Origin: Parvularculaceae bacterium
Lineage (GTDB): Bacteria > Pseudomonadota > Alphaproteobacteria > Caulobacterales > Parvularculaceae
DNA length: 9,256 nucleotides
Assembly (NCBI GenBank): GCA_027080545.1
Contig: JALWRV010000023.1
Span: 1-9,256 of the forward strand
Reading direction: 5' to 3'
In this document: positions 1 through 6,458 of the stretch, one piece after another
Numbering within the stretch: position 1 is the first letter of the stretch
How the letters are laid out: each line of letters begins with the position of its first letter
The notes under the pieces: model-generated
The model's input: only the letters and a program-made list of their open reading frames with translations
Database searches by the model: none
What the model was told of the DNA's origin: nothing
Made by a program: the position numbers and the translations under genes

Positions 1-80
1 GGTGGTTATTTGTCCGTTCCTATATCACCCGAAAATATATCGCTAGGGTTAAAGTAGAAAATTGACAGGCTTTTTCAATC

Positions 81-110
81 CAAAAACGCGTGAAGCGAGC
101 ATAATTCGCG
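81..110 (-). terminator. Possible weak terminator after sucD
   Basis: Read on the minus strand just after the sucD stop, GCGA and TCGC can pair across a 7-nt loop. They lie inside a larger CGCG...CGCG inverted repeat that is followed directly by TTTTTG. This is a short, imperfect stem with a run of five T, so it could be a weak intrinsic terminator or a pause site. The rest of 1-80 holds no gene I can support. In many alphaproteobacteria the 2-oxoglutarate dehydrogenase genes follow sucCD, but they are not visible here. Confidence 0.25.
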
Positions 111-118
111 GTAATTGA

Positions 119-1021
119 TTATTTGTGCTTCAGCGGCGACATCAAAGGCTCGCCCAGCGCTGCCGGGGTTGGGGAGACGGCTATTCCAGCCCTTTGCATG
201 GCTTCAATCTTGGCTTCGGCAGTGTCTTCGCCGCCAGAGACAATCGCCCCGGCATGGCCCATGCGCCGCCCCGGCGGGGCGGTGACACCGGCAATAAAGC
301 CGACGGTTGGTTTTTTGACCTTGTTTTCGGCCAAAAACTGAGCGGCGTCGGATTCCGCCGATCCGCCAATTTCGCCTATCATGATGATTGAATGGGTGTC
401 GTCATCGGCCAAAAACATTTCCAGCGTTTCGATAAAATCAAGCCCTTTGACCGGATCGCCGCCAATGCCCACGGCGGTTGACTGGCCAAGGCCTGCTTGG
501 CTGGTTTGGAACACCGCCTCATAGGTCAGCGTGCCCGAGCGCGAGACAATTCCCACATGGCCTTTTTTGAAAATATTGCCGGGCATAATGCCGATCTTGC
601 ATTCATCAGGGGTCAGGACCCCCGGGCAGTTTGGTCCAACCAAAACCGATTTGGAGCCATCAAGGGCGCGTTTTACCCGCACCATGTCGAGCACCGGAAT
701 GCCTTCGGTAATGGCGACAATCAGCGGGATTTCTGCATTGATCGCTTCGAGGATAGAGTCCGCTGCAAAGGGCGGTGGCACATAGATGACGCTGGCATCG
801 GCGCCTGATTTCTCTTTGGCTTCAAGCACCGTGTCATAGACCGGTAGCTCAGCGCCTTTGCAGGCCTCGCCGCCTTTCCAGACCTGCCCGCCCTTGCCGG
901 GGGTGACCCCGGCGGTCATTTTGGTGCCATAGGCAATCGCATGCTCGGTATGGAAAGTGCCAGTAGAACCGGTCAGCCCCTGACAGATAACTTTGGTGTC
1001 TTTATTGATAAGGATGGACAT
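119..1021 (-). CDS. sucD: Succinyl-CoA synthetase (ADP-forming), alpha subunit
   Basis: This is the alpha subunit of the TCA-cycle enzyme that converts succinyl-CoA, ADP and phosphate to succinate, CoA and ATP in the cytoplasm. The 300-residue product matches the usual family length. Residues 14-45 form the glycine-rich CoA-binding Rossmann start (GLTGSTGTFH, then GVTPGKGG). A conserved VGPNCPG lies near residue 130. The phosphorylated catalytic histidine is His256 in GRRMGHAGAIVSGG. The ATG at 1021 is chosen because it opens the family-typical MSILINKDTKVI. It has no GGAGG-type Shine-Dalgarno, only TCAGAAAGT ending 10 nt upstream, the same element as before sucC. It lies 27 bp after the sucC stop and is surely cotranscribed with it. 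No odd residues were seen. Confidence 0.97.
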   Translation of the reverse strand: MSILINKDTKVICQGLTGSTGTFHTEHAIAYGTKMTAGVTPGKGGQVWKGGEACKGAELPVYDTVLEAKEKSGADASVIYVPPPFAADSILEAINAEIPLIVAITEGIPVLDMVRVKRALDGSKSVLVGPNCPGVLTPDECKIGIMPGNIFKKGHVGIVSRSGTLTYEAVFQTSQAGLGQSTAVGIGGDPVKGLDFIETLEMFLADDDTHSIIMIGEIGGSAESDAAQFLAENKVKKPTVGFIAGVTAPPGRRMGHAGAIVSGGEDTAEAKIEAMQRAGIAVSPTPAALGEPLMSPLKHK

Positions 1022-1030
1022 GGGAGAACA

Positions 1031-1039
1031 ACTTTCTGA
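1031..1039 (-). promoter_or_regulatory. Non-canonical RBS-like element of sucD
   Basis: On the minus strand this reads TCAGAAAGT, with 9 nt between it and the sucD ATG. The identical nonamer at identical spacing precedes sucC. AGAAAG is complementary to the last bases (CUUUCU) expected at the 3' end of 16S rRNA, so it may act as a displaced Shine-Dalgarno. That role is inference. Confidence 0.4.
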
Positions 1040-1048
1040 TGGGAAGAA

Positions 1049-2242
1049 TTAACCCTGCACGGCTTTGACAATTTTACGGGCGGCGTCGTCGAGATCATCG
1101 GCGGCGATGACATCAAGATCGCTGTCATTGATAATTTGTTTGCCCTTATCCACATTGGTGCCTTCAAGACGCACCACGAGGGGGACTTTGAGGCCCACCT
1201 CTTTGACCGCGGCAATCACCCCTTGGGCAATCACATCACAGCGCATGATGCCGCCGAAAATATTGACCAATATGCCTTTGACGCCCGGGTCAGAGGTGAT
1301 GATCTTAAATGCCTCGGTGACTTTTTCCGTGGTGGCGCTGCCGCCGACATCAAGAAAATTGGCCGGCTCGGCCCCATAATGTTTGATAATATCCATGGTC
1401 GCCATGGCAAGGCCTGCCCCGTTGACCATGCAGCCAATCGTGCCATCAAGCTTGATATAGGAAAGGTCATATTTTGACGCTTCCAGCTCAAACGGATCTT
1501 CTTCGGAAATATCGCGCAATTCTGACCATTCGGAATGGCGGAAGGCGGCATTATCATCAAAGGCGACCTTGGCATCGAGCACCTGCACATCCCCGCTTTT
1601 GGTGATGATGAGGGGGTTGATCTCCAGCATCGACATGTCGGTTTCGCTGAAGGCCTGATAAAGCTGATGGGCCAGTCTGACCATCTGTTTGGCGGTTTGG
1701 CCTGTGAGGCCGAGGGCTTTCACCAATTGTCTGCCGTGAAAGGGCATCAACCCCGTGGCCGGGTCCACCGCCATGGTGAGAATTTTCTCCGGCGTCTTCT
1801 CGGCTACCTCTTCAATGTCCATGCCCCCTTCGGTAGAGGCGATAAAGGCGATCCGACTGGTTGCCCGATCGACTAGCAAAGAAAGATAAAATTCGCGATC
1901 AATGGCGGCCCCTGCTTCGATATAGAGACGGTTCACCTGTTTACCGGCGGGGCCGGTTTGTTTGGTAACCAGCGTTGCCCCCAGCATTTTCGTGGCCTCG
2001 CTGGCGGCTTCCTCGGCGCTTTTAGCGATTCGCACCCCCCCGGCCTCTCCGGCTTCTGGTTCCTTGAATTTGCCTTTGCCGCGCCCGCCCGCATGGATTT
2101 GCGCTTTGACCACCAAAACCCCTTCGGGCAATGTGCGGGCGGCTTCGAGGGCTTCTTCTGGTTTCATCACAACCGCGCCTTTAGCCACCGGGGCGCCATA
2201 TTTTTTCAATAATTGTTTGGCCTGATATTCATGGATATTCAT
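1049..2242 (-). CDS. sucC: Succinyl-CoA synthetase (ADP-forming), beta subunit
   Basis: This is the nucleotide-binding beta subunit that pairs with SucD. The product has 397 residues, normal for the family. The N-terminal ATP-grasp domain begins with the hallmark MNIHEYQAKQLL. AQIHAGGRGKGKF at residues 47-59 is the nucleotide-binding loop. MLEINPL in the middle holds the conserved metal/ATP-site Glu and Asn. The C-terminal CoA-ligase domain carries NGAGLAMATMD and NIFGGIMRCD. An in-frame ATG at 2290 would add 16 residues (starting MAPRSPGAAQ) with no family similarity and no Shine-Dalgarno, so 2242 was chosen. The start is preceded by TCAGAAAGT rather than a GGAG-type site. It is first of a two-gene operon with sucD and diverges from asd. 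mdh, often upstream in alphaproteobacteria, is absent. Confidence 0.97.
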   Translation of the reverse strand: MNIHEYQAKQLLKKYGAPVAKGAVVMKPEEALEAARTLPEGVLVVKAQIHAGGRGKGKFKEPEAGEAGGVRIAKSAEEAASEATKMLGATLVTKQTGPAGKQVNRLYIEAGAAIDREFYLSLLVDRATSRIAFIASTEGGMDIEEVAEKTPEKILTMAVDPATGLMPFHGRQLVKALGLTGQTAKQMVRLAHQLYQAFSETDMSMLEINPLIITKSGDVQVLDAKVAFDDNAAFRHSEWSELRDISEEDPFELEASKYDLSYIKLDGTIGCMVNGAGLAMATMDIIKHYGAEPANFLDVGGSATTEKVTEAFKIITSDPGVKGILVNIFGGIMRCDVIAQGVIAAVKEVGLKVPLVVRLEGTNVDKGKQIINDSDLDVIAADDLDDAARKIVKAVQG

Positions 2243-2251
2243 CGATGGGGC

Positions 2252-2260
2252 ACTTTCTGA
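2252..2260 (-). promoter_or_regulatory. Non-canonical RBS-like element of sucC
   Basis: The minus strand reads TCAGAAAGT, 9 nt before the sucC ATG. The same nonamer at the same spacing precedes sucD. No better Shine-Dalgarno is visible in front of either gene. It supports the ATG at 2242 over the upstream ATG at 2290. Confidence 0.4.
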
Positions 2261-2326
2261 CTGGGCGGCACCGGGAGATCTAGGCGCCATTGAAAACAGG
2301 GGCGGTTCTGCGGTTTCTCGGGGAGA

Positions 2327-2354
2327 TTGCCTTTCCGCCCTTTGCGCTTATAAC
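2327..2354 (+). promoter_or_regulatory. Candidate sigma-70 promoter of asd
   Basis: TTGCCT (2327-2332) and TATAAC (2349-2354) are separated by 16 bp. Transcription from about 2361 would give a leader near 60 nt before the asd ATG. The -10 box matches the consensus at five of six positions and the -35 at four of six. It overlaps a sucC promoter candidate on the other strand. Confidence 0.4.
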
Positions 2355-2374
2355 ACCGCCATTCAAGAGCGCAA
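2347..2374 (-). promoter_or_regulatory. Candidate sigma-70 promoter of sucCD
   Basis: On the minus strand TTGCGC (2374-2369) and TATAAG (2352-2347) are 16 bp apart. The -10 matches five of six consensus bases; the -35 keeps only the TTG. Transcription from about 2340 would leave a leader near 98 nt. That leader contains complementary GGGCGG and CCGCCC segments (genomic 2335-2340 and 2300-2305) that could form a stem. The -10 shares TTATAA (2348-2353) with the asd promoter candidate. Confidence 0.3.
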
Positions 2375-2419
2375 CAAGCAGAGGCGGTAGCGTTGCCGCC
2401 CATAACCCTAAGGATCGAG

Positions 2420-3457
2420 ATGACAACAACATTTACCCTCGCCATTGTCGGTGCGACTGGATTGGTTGGCAAACAGGTTCTGGAAATTTTAGCCGAGCGG
2501 CAGTTTCCGGTGGCCAAGGTCTATGCATTGGCGAGTCGTAAATCCATGGGGCGGGAGGTTTCTTTCGGGGCGGAAAAAATTCTCAAATGTGTCGATCTGG
2601 AACAGTTTGATTTTGCCAAGGCCGACATCGCTATTTTCTGTGCCGGGGGGGAAGTTTCACAGCAATGGGCCCCCAAAGCGGCCCGTGCGGGATGTGTGGT
2701 GATTGATAATTCATCTTTTTTCAGAATGGATGAACAGGTGCCGCTGGTGGTGCCGGAAGTAAATCCGCAAGCGGTGGCAGGGTTTACGCAAAAAAACATT
2801 ATCGCCAACCCCAACTGTTCCACAGCGCAATTGATGGTGGCCTTGAAACCCCTGCATGATTTGGCAACCATCCGGCGGGTTGTGGTGGCAACCTATCAAT
2901 CGGTTTCCGGTGCCGGGACCGAGGCCATGGATGAGCTGTTCAATCAAACCAAGGGTATATTTGTCGGTGATGAGCCGGAACCATCGCAATTTCCCAAGCA
3001 GATCGCCTTTAATGTCATTCCCCACATCGATGATTTTATGGAAGACGGCACCACCCGCGAAGAATGGAAAATGGTCGCGGAGACCAAGAAAATTCTTGAC
3101 CCTAAAATTAAACTGGTGGCGACGGCTGTCCGCGTACCGGTTTTTGTGGGACATTCGGAAGCCGTCACCATCGAATTTGAGAAGCCGATAACCGATGAAG
3201 AAGCCCGGGAAGCCTTGCGCCAAGCACCGGGCCTGCTGGTCATCGATAAGCGCGAAGAAGGGGGCTATATGACCCCCGTTGAGGCGGTTCAGGACTTTGC
3301 CACCTATGTCAGCCGCATTCGGGTAGACCCGACGGTGGATCATGGCCTGTCTTTATGGTGTGTTTCGGATAATTTGTGCAAAGGCGCCGCCCTGAATGCG
3401 GTGCAAATCGCTGAATTGCTCATCAATCAGAGGTTGATAAGCCCTAAAACCCGCTAA
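2420..3457 (+). CDS. asd: Aspartate-semialdehyde dehydrogenase
   Basis: The enzyme reduces beta-aspartyl phosphate with NADPH to aspartate semialdehyde, the branch point to lysine, diaminopimelate, threonine and methionine. The 345-residue product has normal length. GATGLVG at residues 11-17 is the NADP-binding loop. Cys133 in NPNCSTAQ is the catalytic nucleophile. TYQSVSGAGTEAMDEL (159-173) is the typical substrate-binding segment. His245 in RVPVFVGHSEAV is the acid-base histidine. The ATG at 2420 is chosen because AAGGA lies 2411-2415, a good Shine-Dalgarno, and the reading starts MTTTFTLAIVGATG as expected. A TTG at 2393 in the same frame would add nine unrelated residues. It diverges from sucC and appears monocistronic, with a terminator-like hairpin behind it. 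Confidence 0.97.
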   Translation: MTTTFTLAIVGATGLVGKQVLEILAERQFPVAKVYALASRKSMGREVSFGAEKILKCVDLEQFDFAKADIAIFCAGGEVSQQWAPKAARAGCVVIDNSSFFRMDEQVPLVVPEVNPQAVAGFTQKNIIANPNCSTAQLMVALKPLHDLATIRRVVVATYQSVSGAGTEAMDELFNQTKGIFVGDEPEPSQFPKQIAFNVIPHIDDFMEDGTTREEWKMVAETKKILDPKIKLVATAVRVPVFVGHSEAVTIEFEKPITDEEAREALRQAPGLLVIDKREEGGYMTPVEAVQDFATYVSRIRVDPTVDHGLSLWCVSDNLCKGAALNAVQIAELLINQRLISPKTR

Positions 3458-3466
3458 AACTGGCTG

Positions 3467-3501
3467 CCGGATGGGCAAACCACGAGGTTCTTTCCGGTTT
3501 T
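3467..3501 (+). terminator. Terminator-like hairpin after asd
   Basis: Ten bases after the asd stop, CCGGA (3467-3471) can pair with TCCGG (3493-3497). An inner AACC/GGTT stem (3478-3481, 3486-3489) closes a four-base ACGA loop. TTTT follows at once. The stem is interrupted by an internal loop, so efficiency is uncertain. Confidence 0.4.
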
Positions 3502-3518
3502 GGGGGCAAAAAGGCGGT

Positions 3519-3556
3519 TTTTGTCAATTAATTGCTTCCAGCATCTTTTGACAAAA
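3519..3556. repeat. Nine-bp perfect inverted repeat
   Basis: TTTTGTCAA (3519-3527) and TTGACAAAA (3548-3556) are exact inverted copies with a 20-bp spacer. The left arm overlaps a separate 10-bp palindrome, CAATTAATTG (3525-3534). The right arm contains the TTGACA box. It sits 127 bp upstream of the unknown membrane gene and could be an operator or a stem in RNA. No T-run follows on either strand, so it is not an obvious terminator. Confidence 0.5.
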
Positions 3557-3576
3557 TCGTGCTGGCATGTTTTGTG
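3548..3576 (+). promoter_or_regulatory. Possible promoter of the unknown membrane gene
   Basis: A perfect TTGACA -35 box (3548-3553) is followed, 17 bp on, by a poor -10, TTTGTG (3571-3576). Transcription here would give a leader of about 100 nt. The weak -10 means this may need an activator or may not be a promoter. The remainder of 3458-3682 shows no gene. Confidence 0.25.
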
Positions 3577-3682
3577 CCTGTTGATTAAGGTTCGCCTGCC
3601 TGTTGGGGAGGCAATATTTGGGAAAATTGGTTCATTTCGGGCCAGTCGTCGTGCAGTTTACCTAAGGTTGGGGTGCGTTACC

Positions 3683-4612
3683 GTGAAAAAGCTACTGTTT
3701 TTTGTTCTGTTTTTGCTCATTGTTGGGGGTGGTGCCTTTGGGGGATATTATTTCTTCCTCAAGGATAATCCCGATTTCTCTCTGGCGTCTATGAAGTCCA
3801 AAGTAGGTTTGGGGGAAGCTGGTGAGGAAGAGCCATATCGCGCTGAATATGACAAGGCGCTGGCGGCGACAGGATTGCGTGTTTACGCGACCATGAAAAA
3901 AGAATTTCCCAACCAATATTCGCGCATGCTCGACAATCTGAAATCCTATGAGAACGCCTATATTCTTGGTTATTATGATGGTGAGCGCTACCAAAAATTC
4001 GGCACTTCCGCGATCGGCAATGCCCCGGCGATGCAGGCAGGTTATGAAGAAGGCTATAAAATGGGCCTTGCCAACGAAAAGGAATTTCTCTCGGTCATGC
4101 CGAAGGTTGATCCGATCGACTATCGCGCTGGGGCAGAAGTAACCCTGCTGCGTCGTCGTCTTGCCAATGCGGCTTTCAATGCGCCGGACAAGGATTTGCG
4201 GGCCGTTATCAGCATGTCACTCGCGCTGCATAAAAGAGTGTTGGCAGATGAAGGACCGGAGACTTGTAATCAATTTGCCTATGCGGGACCGGCGGTTCTG
4301 GGCGAGAAATTTGATGAGTATGTGGATGATCTTGATCTGCAGACGGCGGCGCTGTTGAAAGCGCTTTCCGATGGCATCAAGTCCGAAGAAAAACGCACGC
4401 CGCCCACAAATGATGATTTTCAGATCATGATTCAAACTATGCGCGCTAACGGTATCGAAGATGACAAAATCAACATCATCATGAATCAGGAATTTAAAAA
4501 CGAAAATTTCTGTCCGGCACTCATCTCGCTTATCGAAACCATGCAAGATATGGAATCTGATGCCGGGGTGCGATTGCGTGCCAATTTTGTGCGCACATTG
4601 GCCGCTGGATAA
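3683..4612 (+). CDS. Unrecognised membrane-anchored protein with a cysteine pair
   Basis: I do not recognise this 309-residue protein. Seen: Lys2 and Lys3 precede one strongly hydrophobic segment, residues 4-26, ending in GGGAFGGYYFF. This resembles the signal anchor of FliL-type proteins but the rest does not. The remaining 280 residues are polar, rich in Glu, Asp and Lys, probably helical, and so likely lie in the periplasm. There are only two cysteines, Cys195 (ETCNQF) and Cys277 (NFCPAL), which could form a disulfide. Two Gly-Tyr rich stretches occur at 95-107 (GYYDGERY) and 119-128 (AGYEEGYKMG). The GTG at 3683 is chosen because it puts the positive charges right before the anchor; only a loose TTGGGGTG lies upstream. 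The reading frame stays open upstream to a start at 3500, but that extension looks non-coding. Neighbours give no clue to its job. Confidence 0.7.
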   Translation: MKKLLFFVLFLLIVGGGAFGGYYFFLKDNPDFSLASMKSKVGLGEAGEEEPYRAEYDKALAATGLRVYATMKKEFPNQYSRMLDNLKSYENAYILGYYDGERYQKFGTSAIGNAPAMQAGYEEGYKMGLANEKEFLSVMPKVDPIDYRAGAEVTLLRRRLANAAFNAPDKDLRAVISMSLALHKRVLADEGPETCNQFAYAGPAVLGEKFDEYVDDLDLQTAALLKALSDGIKSEEKRTPPTNDDFQIMIQTMRANGIEDDKINIIMNQEFKNENFCPALISLIETMQDMESDAGVRLRANFVRTLAAG

Positions 4613-4643
4613 TAGACACCTACCTAAATTGCACTTGTTGACG

Positions 4644-4673
4644 AACCCGTTTGGCCTTACCGGCCGGCGGGTT
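4644..4673 (+). terminator. Terminator-like hairpin after the membrane gene
   Basis: AACCCG (4644-4649) pairs with CGGGTT (4668-4673). An inner GGCC/GGCC stem closes on TTACC (4657-4661). The following TGTTGCG is only partly T-rich, so this is a moderate candidate. Confidence 0.35.
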
Positions 4674-4731
4674 TGTTGCGCAAGGGCATCATTTATGACC
4701 CTCATTTCACAGTTTTGGGCATAAATGCCGC

Positions 4732-4760
4732 TTGGCTCTTGGGCACAATCATTGTCAAAT
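4732..4760 (+). promoter_or_regulatory. Weak promoter candidate of the DUF2853 gene
   Basis: TTGGCT (4732-4737) and TCAAAT (4755-4760) are 17 bp apart and would give a leader of about 26 nt. Each box keeps four of six consensus bases. The preceding hairpin suggests the gene has its own promoter, but this placement is tentative. Confidence 0.25.
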
Positions 4761-4792
4761 AGCGATGTTGAATTTGACCATAAGGAGTGAAA

Positions 4793-5134
4793 ATGAGCAA
4801 ACGCGACGAGTTGATTGAAAAATATGCGGATGATTTGAAAAACAAATGTGGTGTCACCCCTGACATGGATTTGTTGACCAAGGTGACGATTGGTTGTGGT
4901 CCGGCTATCTATAATCGTGATTCTTCAACTGTTTCTGCCAGCGATGAAAGTGAACTGGCGACGGTGAAAAATAACTTCCTGATAAAAAAATTGGGTTTGT
5001 CTGATGGTCCCGCTTTGGATGAGGCGATTAAAAAGGTGATGGATCAATATGGTCAATCAGAGCGCAACAAATATCGCGCTGTGGTTTATTATTTATTGGC
5101 CAAGCATTTTAATAAAGAAAGCGTTTACGGTTAG
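4793..5134 (+). CDS. DUF2853 family protein
   Basis: This small soluble protein of 113 residues matches my memory of the DUF2853 family, common in Alphaproteobacteria and Bacteroidetes and of unknown function. Seen: MSKRDELIEKYADDLK at the start, CGVTPDMDLLTKVTIG (19-34), GPAIYNRDSSTVS (36-48), NNFLIKKLGL (60-69) and a C-terminal RNKYRAVVYYLLAKHFNKES (91-110). No signal peptide or membrane segment is present; it should be cytoplasmic and mostly helical. Two cysteines, Cys19 and Cys35, are present. A strong Shine-Dalgarno AAGGAG (4782-4787) sits 5 nt before ATG 4793, which decides against the in-frame GTG at 4787. It seems to be transcribed alone, converging on trpB. Confidence 0.9.
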   Translation: MSKRDELIEKYADDLKNKCGVTPDMDLLTKVTIGCGPAIYNRDSSTVSASDESELATVKNNFLIKKLGLSDGPALDEAIKKVMDQYGQSERNKYRAVVYYLLAKHFNKESVYG

Positions 5135-5152
5135 GTAAATTCTTTACAATTT

Positions 5153-5205
5153 AAAGCCGCCTTTGCTTTATCGTTTATGATATATGGGCAAGGGCGGCTT
5201 TATAA
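5153..5205. terminator. Bidirectional terminator between DUF2853 gene and trpB
   Basis: AAAGCCGCCTTTGC (5153-5166) pairs with GCAAGGGCGGCTTT (5188-5201) in a 14-bp stem with a single T-G wobble and a 21-nt loop. On the plus strand the stem runs into TTTATAATTTTA; on the minus strand it ends in TTT and AAATTG. It begins 18 bp after the DUF2853 stop, and its right arm overlaps the trpB stop codon (5200-5202). It would end transcripts from both sides. Confidence 0.7.
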
Positions 5206-6438
5206 TTTTATCCCTAGATGTTCGGCGACGGTAAAAATATCCTTGTCGCCTCGACCACATAAATTAACCAGCAAAATCTGTGTATGGTCCATTTCCGCTG
5301 CCTTATCGACGGCGCGTGCAAGTGCGTGGGATGGCTCCAACGCTGGTATAATGCCTTCAAGGCGCGCACAAAGCTGGAAAGCTTCTAGCGCTTCATCGTC
5401 GCGGGCCGAGAGATAGGTAACGCGGCCTTGTTCGTGAAGCCAGGCATGTTCGGGGCCAATGCCGGGATAGTCTAGGCCGGCCGAGATCGAGTGAGCGTCA
5501 TTGATCTGGCCATCTTCGTCTTGCAGCAAATAGGTTCGATTGCCATGCAAGATGCCGGGCTGTCCACCGGTTAGGGAGGCGGCATGCTTATCGGTCTCAA
5601 TACCGTGGCCAGCGGCTTCGATACCGATAATTTCTACATCCTTGTCATCAAGAAAGGGATGAAACAGGCCAATGGCATTGGAGCCGCCACCAATACAGGC
5701 CATGATCGTATCGGGCAGGCGTCCTTCGCGCTCTAGCATTTGCGCTTTGGCTTCGTGGCCGATCACCGCTTGGAAATCGCGCACCATGGCCGGATAGGGA
5801 TGGGGCCCAGCGGCGGTGCCGATAATGTAAAAAGTATCCTCCACATTGGTCACCCAGTCGCGCAAGGCTTCGTTCATAGCGTCTTTCAGCGTGGCGGCTC
5901 CCGAGGTTACGGGAACAATTTCGGCCCCCAACAGCTTCATGCGAAATACGTTGGGGCTTTGGCGTTCCACATCGGTAGCGCCCATATAGACAATGCAAGG
6001 TAGGCCAAATCGCGCACAGACTGTGGCGGTCGCGACCCCATGTTGCCCGGCGCCGGTTTCGGCAATGATGCGGGTTTTGCCCATGCGTCGGGCCAGCAAT
6101 ATCTGCCCCATGCAATTATTGATTTTGTGAGCGCCGGTATGGTTCAACTCATCGCGTTTGAAATAGATTTTAGCGCCCTTGTTCGGTGCTGCATTGGCCC
6201 GCACATGGTCGGTGAGGCGTTCGGCAAAATAGAGCGGTGAGGGGCGGCCCACATAGTTTTTTAGAAAATCATCAAGCTCAGCCCGAAAAGTCGGGTCTTG
6301 TTTGGCGCTGTCATATTCTTCTTCCAGCGCTAAAACCAGAGGCATCAAGGTTTCAGCGACAAAGCGCCCGCCAAATGTGCCGAAGCGTCCGGCCTCATCG
6401 GGGCCATTGCGCCAAGAGTTTTTCTCTTGCTTTGCCAT
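5200..6438 (-). CDS. trpB: Tryptophan synthase, beta chain
   Basis: TrpB is the PLP enzyme that joins indole to L-serine to make L-tryptophan, normally in an alpha2-beta2 complex with TrpA. The 412-residue product has normal TrpB1 length. GRFGTFGGRFVAETLMP (17-33) is the typical start. Lys105 in HTGAHKINN forms the PLP Schiff base. Glu127 in AETGAGQHG is the catalytic acid-base residue. GGGSNAIG near residue 250 binds the PLP phosphate. The end, GRGDKDIFTVAEHLG, is classical. ATG 6438 is preceded by AAAGG about 7 nt upstream; an in-frame TTG at 6462 would overlap the trpF stop and is less likely. It starts 20 bp after trpF and is cotranscribed with it. trpA does not follow: a convergent DUF2853 gene lies there instead. 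Confidence 0.97.
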   Translation of the reverse strand: MAKQEKNSWRNGPDEAGRFGTFGGRFVAETLMPLVLALEEEYDSAKQDPTFRAELDDFLKNYVGRPSPLYFAERLTDHVRANAAPNKGAKIYFKRDELNHTGAHKINNCMGQILLARRMGKTRIIAETGAGQHGVATATVCARFGLPCIVYMGATDVERQSPNVFRMKLLGAEIVPVTSGAATLKDAMNEALRDWVTNVEDTFYIIGTAAGPHPYPAMVRDFQAVIGHEAKAQMLEREGRLPDTIMACIGGGSNAIGLFHPFLDDKDVEIIGIEAAGHGIETDKHAASLTGGQPGILHGNRTYLLQDEDGQINDAHSISAGLDYPGIGPEHAWLHEQGRVTYLSARDDEALEAFQLCARLEGIIPALEPSHALARAVDKAAEMDHTQILLVNLCGRGDKDIFTVAEHLGIKL

Positions 6439-6458
6439 GAGTACGCCTTTTCTTCGGT

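Noticed and set aside
62..90. Promoter from the TTGACA at 62-67 on the plus strand
   Set aside because: No -10-like sequence lies 15-19 bp downstream, and it would read straight into the antisense of sucD.
2243..2290. N-terminal extension of sucC from the ATG at 2290
   Set aside because: The added residues have no family counterpart, no ribosome binding site precedes it, and TCAGAAAGT lies inside it at the right distance for the ATG at 2242.
2711..3343. Open frame of 210 codons on the minus strand inside asd
   Set aside because: It is wholly antisense to a well-supported enzyme gene and its product, rich in His, Gly and Phe, looks like no protein family.
4217..4705. Open frame of 162 codons on the minus strand over the end of the unknown membrane gene
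   Set aside because: It is antisense to a frame with a clear membrane anchor, crosses a terminator-like hairpin, and has no ribosome binding site I can see.
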